Positions 23,800 to 30,051 of a stretch of DNA of 30,051 nt are shown one piece after another. How positions within the stretch are numbered: the stretch's first letter is position 1; each line of letters starts with the position of its first letter. The DNA is from DATJXG01 sp035500455 (GTDB lineage: Bacteria > Acidobacteriota > Terriglobia > Terriglobales > Acidobacteriaceae). Where the stretch lies: the NCBI GenBank assembly GCA_035500455.1, contig DATJXG010000216.1, positions 1-30,051 on the forward strand. Direction: 5' to 3'. The notes under the pieces were generated by a model. It did no database searches, was not told where the DNA came from, and saw only the letters and a program-made list of their open reading frames with translations. The position numbers were made by a program, and so were the translations under genes.

Positions 23800-24959
23800 T
23801 GCAGGCGGTCCGAGGAGTAAGCGTTAGCGATGACGCGGTAGTTGGCGACTTTGCTCGCGAGATCTACGGGAAAAGAAACCGAAAAGTTTACAGGCGTCTG
23901 CGGCAACAGGGCGCGGTTGGCATACTGGTCTGAGACCCAGACGATCTGGCCATTGCGGTCATAAAAAGTGGCCAGCACATGAGCCACATTCACCACCTGC
24001 CCGCTCTGATTCACCAGCTCGCCGTTGAGTGCGGGGTCTGGAGATGCGTTCAGTTGCTGCCCTTCGATCGCGATCACCGGATCGGCGGAGGCGCTGATCA
24101 GGCTGGACGCTGGTTCCATTCGTACGCTATCCACTTGCGAAAACCTGGCATTCGGAAAATCGATGCGGAAAGGAGTGACCTGTTTGGGCAGGAGCACGTG
24201 GGACATTTCGTCAAAGGCATCTTCGGTGGCGACCGCAGAACCATTCTTCGCCAGCAACGTCGCCTTCACCGCCACAAACGCCGGCACCACGTCTTCGTTG
24301 AGCAACTCCCCCAGGATGACAACGCCTCCGCTCTCGCGGTTCACCGGATGCATGTCGACGATGCGCACATGGGGCGCTTCCACGTCCTGCCGGCCCCAGT
24401 CATCCTGTGCGCCGCGGTAAATTACGTCCCAGCGCAGGTAATTCACTGGAATTACTTGCGGCGGCACTACAGGCTCTTTCACGATGGGCCACACCACACG
24501 CCAATCTTCTCCCAGGTGTATGACGTCCAGGTTGCGCCGGTCATGAAACGTTCCCACTACACTGGACCACCGCAGATCGGCACGGAAATGAGCTTCGTCG
24601 CCGGAGGCGTGAACCGGGCTGACATCGAAGCCGGCCATGGTCGCGGTGGTTCGCAGGCTTCCGTGGCTTCCGGTGAGATCCTGCTCGAACTCGGCTTGCG
24701 AGAATTCGGCCTTGTTCGCCAGGCTGTTGTAGGCACGCGACCAGTCGTGCCGGCTGATTTCCTGAAGCAGGCTGTCCACCGCCCCCCGGGGTGACGCCGA
24801 GGCCTGCAGCAGATCGGGGCGGCTGTCGGCAAGCGCCAGCGCTGACTTATTCGGCCAGATAGTGCCAATCACGATCAGAACGGCTGTGGCAACTGCGACC
24901 AGAAACGCTAACAGGCGTCCATGTTTTGCCGAAGAATAATCCACTGGGAAGTCGTTCAC
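23796..24959 (-). CDS. membrane-anchored periplasmic protein, 387 aa
   Basis: No family recognised. GTG 24959 is the start because it overlaps the preceding stop as GTGA; the frame runs further upstream into that gene. A single membrane segment at residues 15-34 (LLAFLVAVATAVLIVIGTIW) anchors a periplasmic body. Two parts are visible: residues about 55-165 look like a DUF-type NTF2-like domain (SLLQEISRHDWSRAYNSLANK, then HLGEDWRVVWPI), and the remainder contains two similar beta-sandwich units, each with a phrase about changed ligands or partners (VAVKATLLAKNGSAV; VLATFYDRNGQIVWVSD), as in FxLYD-type domains. It is coupled to both neighbours by 4-base overlaps. Confidence 0.8.
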   Translation of the reverse strand: MNDFPVDYSSAKHGRLLAFLVAVATAVLIVIGTIWPNKSALALADSRPDLLQASASPRGAVDSLLQEISRHDWSRAYNSLANKAEFSQAEFEQDLTGSHGSLRTTATMAGFDVSPVHASGDEAHFRADLRWSSVVGTFHDRRNLDVIHLGEDWRVVWPIVKEPVVPPQVIPVNYLRWDVIYRGAQDDWGRQDVEAPHVRIVDMHPVNRESGGVVILGELLNEDVVPAFVAVKATLLAKNGSAVATEDAFDEMSHVLLPKQVTPFRIDFPNARFSQVDSVRMEPASSLISASADPVIAIEGQQLNASPDPALNGELVNQSGQVVNVAHVLATFYDRNGQIVWVSDQYANRALLPQTPVNFSVSFPVDLASKVANYRVIANAYSSDRLQ

Positions 24960-26686
24960 CGGAGCGCCCCCTGAACCGCGAATCGTTCCTGCTCGGCGGC
25001 AGGCACGGCCGCCGGCCGTTCGCGCCGCCGCCGTTCCGGAATCAGCACGACCAACAACGCCAGAATGCCGCTGCCAATCGGCAGGGTGCCCCACATCCAG
25101 CCTTGCCATTCAGGAGGGATCAGTGACGAATTGACTGCGACCGCCGGGGGTACATTTTCCTTACTCCACACCGTAATGGTGCGATCTTCCAGGTCGTCCA
25201 CTTTGCGCCAGCCGGCGAAGGCCAGCAGCGGCTCGTAATACGGATCGTGCACGAACACCCACTTCAGGCCGTAGTGGTCCGCGTGGCGAAGAATCGCATT
25301 CAGAGCGTCGATGCCCGGCTGGCCGAAATATTTCGAACTGGTGAGCGCCCCGGCGCCGTGCGCAGTAAGTTCCGGAAGGGTGCGGCCAGAGTTCCACTCG
25401 CCGTCCACGCTGCTGGCGTCAGTGAGTATGGCGAGGCGAGCGATCTTGTTGCCGAATCCCAGCGTTACATAGCGGTATTTGTCGTGGCCGTCACGGTTCA
25501 GCCAGGCGGCGACCGAATCAACCTTGAAGTTCTCCGCGTCCGCCGGCCGGTAGGCTACCCACGCAACTGCGAATGCGCAGGTCAGGCTCGCTGCCAGCGC
25601 CACGCCGGCAGCGGCTTTCATACCGAACCGGTCTATCAATTCTTTGGCCAGCAGGCCGGCGAAGGGCAGCGCCAACAGAGTCGCCCAGTAGCTGAAGCGC
25701 TCCATCGTGATGACTTCGAATGCCCGGCCCAGCAGGATGTGTCCCACGGGAGTCGTGCCGCCCAGGCCGAGAAGAAATGCCAGCCAGAACCCGAAAAACA
25801 GAGGGCGCAGACGCCGCGTAGAGCAGCCCCGCAGAAAAATAAACGGCAAGGCTAGAATCAGAGCGCCATAAGGAATCACAAAATAGTTCAGCCCCCAATG
25901 CGGGCTCAGGATGTAGTTCGCGCGGCTGGGATGGGGAATAGGCGTCTGCGTAACAGGATTATTGAAGAGGGCAATCCAGAAGGGAAGTAGCACGACTGCA
26001 ACCGCCAGCCCGACTAACACTGCGCTCGAAACGGCACGCAAGACGACTCCCTTGACCGAATTTTCCGGGGTGCCGTCAGCTTCCTCGCGTCGCGACTCCC
26101 GGCTGTCGAGAATCGCCAGCGCAAAAACGGGCAGCGCAAACAATAGTGATCCAAACAGCAGCGTGGCGTGGTGCGCAGCGGCAGCCGCCACCGCCAGAGT
26201 AGCTCCCTTCAGCAGCGCGAGCCAACGGCCGCGGCGCATCCACTCATACAGGTAGGGTAAGGCATTCAAATAAAGCGGCGCGGCGAAAGTCGTGGACAAT
26301 TGGCCCGCGGAATAAACCAGAAACGATTCCGATGCCACAAACACCGCAGCCAGCGCCGCCAGCGACGCCGCCCGCTCATCCACCCAGAGCCGCGCAAAGC
26401 GATACACCCCTACGACCAGAAGCAGAATCGCCGCGAATTGCACCAGCATGTACGCAAGATCCAGCCCGGTCACGTACGAAACCAGCGCGATGACCTGGTG
26501 TGGGAGCGGCGGATACGTGGTTTGCGAAAAGCCCGCGTACCACTTGGGGTTCCATGGCTCGAACCAGTGGTTGGCGTAGTGCGAGGAGAAGAAGATGTGA
26601 AAATTGGTGTCATAGGACTTCAGCGGCAGCTTCATCAGCAACAGCGGCAAATGAACTGCGGCCGCCACCAGGAGGATGACGCTCAT
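24956..26686 (-). CDS. polytopic GT-C-like membrane glycosyltransferase
   Basis: A large membrane protein of about 576 residues from ATG 26686; the same frame is open to a TTG at 26878 and the true start is uncertain. There are about ten membrane segments. The first loop has KSYDTNFHIFFSSHYANHW and then YPPLPHQV, the acidic/His-rich first periplasmic loop typical of GT-C enzymes, which use polyprenyl-phosphate sugars. A periplasmic domain of about 150 residues precedes the last membrane segment (GWMWGTLPIGSGILALLVVLIP). The GtrB-like gene at the end of the operon could make its donor. The acceptor is unknown. Assignment is by topology and loop pattern, not by a diagnostic motif. Confidence 0.75.
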   Translation of the reverse strand: MSVILLVAAAVHLPLLLMKLPLKSYDTNFHIFFSSHYANHWFEPWNPKWYAGFSQTTYPPLPHQVIALVSYVTGLDLAYMLVQFAAILLLVVGVYRFARLWVDERAASLAALAAVFVASESFLVYSAGQLSTTFAAPLYLNALPYLYEWMRRGRWLALLKGATLAVAAAAAHHATLLFGSLLFALPVFALAILDSRESRREEADGTPENSVKGVVLRAVSSAVLVGLAVAVVLLPFWIALFNNPVTQTPIPHPSRANYILSPHWGLNYFVIPYGALILALPFIFLRGCSTRRLRPLFFGFWLAFLLGLGGTTPVGHILLGRAFEVITMERFSYWATLLALPFAGLLAKELIDRFGMKAAAGVALAASLTCAFAVAWVAYRPADAENFKVDSVAAWLNRDGHDKYRYVTLGFGNKIARLAILTDASSVDGEWNSGRTLPELTAHGAGALTSSKYFGQPGIDALNAILRHADHYGLKWVFVHDPYYEPLLAFAGWRKVDDLEDRTITVWSKENVPPAVAVNSSLIPPEWQGWMWGTLPIGSGILALLVVLIPERRRRERPAAVPAAEQERFAVQGALR

Positions 26687-26952
26687 TGGTAAAGGCTGAT
26701 CGGCCCACGTGGCTCCAGTTCTTCGCACAGTTCCTCCAAAGCAGCTTTTGGATTCGCATCTTTCCGCCAGAGTTGCTTGCAGTAAGGACGCGCCGGAGGA
26801 GTTCGGCCGCTGAATTTTGCTTTTGAATGAATGCGTTAGCCTTCGCCCCGCCGCAGCCGAGGCGGCGAGCGCAACCAACTTCAGCCAACATTAAAAGGCG
26901 TTTATGAATCGAAGATGGCCGATAGCACCTCGATCGACAGGTGAAAACTTCG

Positions 26953-29900
26953 ATGCCGCGTTGTGCTCTGGTGATGCAGTTGAGGCTGGCTTGTCTGCTG
27001 TTGATCCTTGTGCTGGCGGCGCAAGCGCAGACCTATAAAATAGGCTCAGCTCAGCCTGAAGCCACGCCGCAGGGCAAGTCGTCCACCAAGCCGTCGAGTA
27101 ATTCTCTCGGTTGGGGTTCCAACATTCAGAATGCGCGCCTGGCGAGAGCCGCCCAGGAAGCCCTGCGCAACGGCAAATATTCCGAAGCCGCCAACTATGC
27201 GCAACGCGCTGTGCAAGCCGCACCCAACGATCCGCAGCTGTGGTTCCTGCTGGGCTATACCGCGCGCCTGGCGGACCAGTTTCAGGTTTCGATCAATGCC
27301 TACAATCAGGGCCTGCGCTTGCAACCTGCCAGTGTTGACGGCCTTTCGGGCCTCGCTCAGACCTACGCCCGCATGGGGCGCCGCGACGACGCACAACGGC
27401 TCCTGAACCAGGTTCTTGAGGTTGATCCACGCCGCGCTGCGGATGCCGAACTGCTCGGAGAAATGCTGATTCAGTCCGGTCAATACGACCAGGCGCTCTC
27501 GGTATTAAGACGCAGCGAGCAAATGCAGGTTTCAGCGCGCGCGGAGCTGCTGATGGCCCTGGCTTGTGAGCACCTCAAGCAATTCGACCAGGCCAACCGC
27601 TACCTGCAGCTGGCCAAGAGCCGGGCGCCGGATAATCCTGAGGTTCAGCGCTCGCTCGCCGGCGTTTATCGCGAGACCGGAGACTATTCGGCGGCGATCG
27701 ATGCTCTCAAGTCGATTCCGCACAAGAATCCAGACGAATGGGCCGAACTCGCCTACACCTATCAACTCGCAGGCAACAAAGGCGAATCGGCGCGACTCTA
27801 CGCGCAGGCTGCGGATTCGGCGCCGCAAAATCTTGCCCTGCAACTCTCAGCCGCGCAGGCGGAAGTTGGCGCAGGCGCGCTGGAAGGCGCCGGAAAATTC
27901 CTAAAGCGCGCCGCCGGGATCGATCCGCAGCACTACCGCCTTCACGCCATACGTGGCGAAATCGCCCGGCTGGAGGAAGACAATCCGGTGGCCCTGCGCG
28001 AGTTCAATCTTGCTCTGGAACACGTGCCCGATGCGCCCTCAGAAGGGCCTTTGTATGCCATCCAGCTCCACATGGACCTGGTAGAGATCAACAAGGCATT
28101 GGCCGATGACGCCGCAGCACAAGACCAGCTGCAGCAGGCGCAATCCGCCATCAGCAAACTGGATATTCAGGGTCCCAATCGGTCCGAATTCCTGCGCCTG
28201 CGAGCCCTTATCAGACTGGATTCCGGCGATCTGGATGGCGCGGGCGCCGATCTCAAGGAAGCCCTGGCCATGAATGGCAACGATCCAAATGCCTTGCAGC
28301 TTGATGGCGACCTGCTCGCAAGACTCGGTCATCCCGAAGACGCCATTGCCGTCTACCGGAAGGTGTTGGCCTCCGATCCCGAAAATCGCGCCGCCCTTAC
28401 TTCCCTGGGATATGTTTACCGCACCGTAGGAAACGACCACGAGGCTGAGCAATGTTTCCGCAGACTGGCGGCCGCCGATCCCAAATCGTTCGTGCCCTAT
28501 CTGGCATTCGGCGACATCTATACCTCGCGCCGTGAATATGCCAAAGCGGAAACTGCGTATCGCAAAGCCCATCAGCTGGCGCCTTCGCATGTGCTCACCA
28601 TCGCGCGCGCCATGAACGCCGCCATCGAAGCGCATCACTTTCCCCTAGCCAAGCAGTGGCTCGACCAGGCAAACCAGCAAGCCCAGCAGGATCCCGCCGT
28701 GATGCGGGAGAAAGAGCGCTATTTGAGATGGGTCGGAGACTACAAGGAATCGGAGGAAGTGGGCCGCCAAGCCATCAAGAAACTGCCCCATGACCGGGAT
28801 GTGGTGGTGTACCTCGGCTACGATTACCTCCATCTCGAGCAATACGACGAACTGGCAGACCTGGCCTCTCGCTACCAGAATGAACTTCCAAAAGACGCGG
28901 ATCTGGCTCTGTTCGCAGGTTATGTCCACAAACATTCGGGAAACCTGCAGCAAGCGGAGGTTGATTTCACCCACGCCCTGGATCGCGATCCGTCGGTCGT
29001 GACCGCGTATGTAAATCGCGGATACATCCGGAACGATCTCCACCGGCCAGCGGAGGCCGCTCCCGATTTCGAAGCCGCGCTCAAGCTGGAGCCCCACAAT
29101 GGAGAAGCTCACCTCGGGCTGGCTTCCGCCAGCCTCGCGCTGCACCATCCGAAAGAGGCCCTGCGGAATGCCCAACTCGCAGGAGAGGAACTGGGCGATT
29201 CCATGTCGCTGCACCTGATTCGTGCCACTGCCTACAACGACCTGGGAGTGGCTACGCGGGCGGCGGCAGAATACCAACTGGCAGTGAAGATGGCTCCAAA
29301 CGACCCGCGTCTTCGGTTGGCATTGGGGAACACATTTTATGGATTGCATCGCTACAGTGAGGCGATCAACGAATTGCAGGCTGCCGAGAAGCTCGCTCCT
29401 CAGGATGGTGAAGTTGACGCCATGCTGGCGCGCTCCTACGCGCAACTCAAGGACCGCGACCAGGCAATGCACTATGTGCAATTGGCGGAGCAACACTCAA
29501 CTCCGGAGCAGCAGAGCGCAATCCTGATTTCCACCGGCGAGGCTCTGAGTCTGCTCGGCGAAGAAAAAGAAGCGCTGCAGCGCTTTGAGCAGGCGCTGAT
29601 GGAGCCTGACAGCGATCGCATCGGCGTGCGTCTTGCTGTAGCCAAGCTCGAGATCGGCGAAGGCCACGTGAACGACGCGCGGCGGCAGATCGCGCTCGCT
29701 TTTATGGAAGGCCGGACCGGCGAAGCCCAACCGCCAACGGGCCGCCAATATCTTCAGGCAGCCGACGTTTTCCTTGCCGCCCATGATTATCAACTGGCGG
29801 AAAAATATTTCCAGTGGGCCCTGGCCGCAGGCGCCCCCGAAACCTCAGTACGCGTGGGTCTGGCTAATACCTACTTGGCGGAAGGAGATACCCCGCGGGC

Positions 29901-30051
29901 GGAGGGCCAAATTACTCAGGTGAACAATCAGGCCGGCGACGAACCCAACTATCAATATCTGCTGGCCAAGGCGAACGTTTATCGCCAGCAGCACCAAAGC
30001 GCGCGGGCCCTCACCGCGTTCGCCCAGGCCGCCGACGCCGCCGGGGAAGAC
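26953..30051 (+). CDS. large secreted TPR-repeat protein (partial, runs off right edge)
   Basis: An uninterrupted frame of 1,033 codons from ATG 26953 to the window edge. AGGTGA at 26938-26943 is a suitable ribosome binding site; a GTG at 26941 and an ATG at 26974 are also in frame. The N-terminus is a signal peptide (LRLACLLLILVLAAQAQ). From about residue 60 the protein is tandem tetratricopeptide repeats with the usual spacing of about 34 residues and signatures such as ALRNGKYSEAANYAQRAV, WFLLGYTARLADQ, DPENRAALTSLGYVYR, PYLAFGDIYTSRREYAKAE and AYVNRGYIRNDL. Such proteins scaffold periplasmic or outer-membrane complexes, for example in exopolysaccharide export, but no partner is proven. 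It is divergent from the surface-glycan operon. The 3' end is missing. Confidence 0.92.
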   Translation, partial: MPRCALVMQLRLACLLLILVLAAQAQTYKIGSAQPEATPQGKSSTKPSSNSLGWGSNIQNARLARAAQEALRNGKYSEAANYAQRAVQAAPNDPQLWFLLGYTARLADQFQVSINAYNQGLRLQPASVDGLSGLAQTYARMGRRDDAQRLLNQVLEVDPRRAADAELLGEMLIQSGQYDQALSVLRRSEQMQVSARAELLMALACEHLKQFDQANRYLQLAKSRAPDNPEVQRSLAGVYRETGDYSAAIDALKSIPHKNPDEWAELAYTYQLAGNKGESARLYAQAADSAPQNLALQLSAAQAEVGAGALEGAGKFLKRAAGIDPQHYRLHAIRGEIARLEEDNPVALREFNLALEHVPDAPSEGPLYAIQLHMDLVEINKALADDAAAQDQLQQAQSAISKLDIQGPNRSEFLRLRALIRLDSGDLDGAGADLKEALAMNGNDPNALQLDGDLLARLGHPEDAIAVYRKVLASDPENRAALTSLGYVYRTVGNDHEAEQCFRRLAAADPKSFVPYLAFGDIYTSRREYAKAETAYRKAHQLAPSHVLTIARAMNAAIEAHHFPLAKQWLDQANQQAQQDPAVMREKERYLRWVGDYKESEEVGRQAIKKLPHDRDVVVYLGYDYLHLEQYDELADLASRYQNELPKDADLALFAGYVHKHSGNLQQAEVDFTHALDRDPSVVTAYVNRGYIRNDLHRPAEAAPDFEAALKLEPHNGEAHLGLASASLALHHPKEALRNAQLAGEELGDSMSLHLIRATAYNDLGVATRAAAEYQLAVKMAPNDPRLRLALGNTFYGLHRYSEAINELQAAEKLAPQDGEVDAMLARSYAQLKDRDQAMHYVQLAEQHSTPEQQSAILISTGEALSLLGEEKEALQRFEQALMEPDSDRIGVRLAVAKLEIGEGHVNDARRQIALAFMEGRTGEAQPPTGRQYLQAADVFLAAHDYQLAEKYFQWALAAGAPETSVRVGLANTYLAEGDTPRAEGQITQVNNQAGDEPNYQYLLAKANVYRQQHQSARALTAFAQAADAAGED

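Noticed and set aside
26610..26891. 93-codon minus-strand frame with ATG at 26891 upstream of the GT-C-like gene
   Set aside because: In a different frame from the membrane protein and overlapping its 5' end; no domain. It leaves the GT-C start uncertain, but is not supported as a gene.

Overview
The window is GC-rich, densely packed bacterial DNA, with no tRNA, rRNA, CRISPR array or insertion sequence that I could see. Protein content suggests a soil-type Acidobacteriota: a hydrogenase maturation island of the kind found beside high-affinity group 1h (former group 5) [NiFe] hydrogenases, SYLF and YciE/YciF-type stress proteins, large membrane glycosyltransferases, and a very large secreted TPR protein. 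The taxon is an inference; there is no rRNA or marker gene to fix it.

Region 1 (about 97-11556, + strand) is one continuous [NiFe]-hydrogenase accessory operon with mostly overlapping or closely spaced genes. Its order is: DUF5947-like zinc-ribbon protein, DUF6084-like protein, an unnamed 354-aa protein, a HyaD/HybD-type maturation endopeptidase with an extra N-terminal domain, a DUF6893-like small membrane protein, a YceI-like protein, hypC, hypD, hypE, a tandem-SIS protein, a glutaredoxin-like protein with a CPHT motif, hypF, hypA and hypB. The six Hyp proteins build and insert the Fe(CN)2CO and Ni parts of the active site, and the protease finishes the large subunit. The catalytic subunits are not in the window and presumably lie upstream. 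Several members have no defined role in maturation (the three leading proteins, the small membrane protein, YceI, SIS and glutaredoxin). They are the best candidates for undescribed steps.

Region 2 (11589-16665) is a stress and signalling patch: a 100-aa orphan on the minus strand, an AT-rich regulatory gap, a small ORF overlapping a MEDS-PAS-HisKA_3 histidine kinase, a YtxH-like protein, a secreted SYLF protein and a ferritin-like YciE/YciF (DUF892) protein. Hairpin terminators separate several of them.

Region 3 (16680-21287) holds a secreted multicopper oxidase and an oligosaccharide flippase fused to a soluble C-terminal domain with a ParB-like DGNHR motif, both on the minus strand, and a divergent GH71/GH99-like lipoprotein.

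Region 4 (26686 down to 21356, minus strand) is a five-gene operon. A GT-C-like polytopic membrane protein, a membrane-anchored protein, a secreted Ig-like protein and a small membrane-anchored protein are linked by 4-base stop/start overlaps and followed by a GtrB/DPM1-type family 2 glycosyltransferase. It looks like an uncharacterised cell-surface glycosylation module.

Region 5 (26953 to the right edge, + strand) is one open reading frame of more than 1,033 codons encoding a secreted or periplasmic TPR protein that runs off the window.
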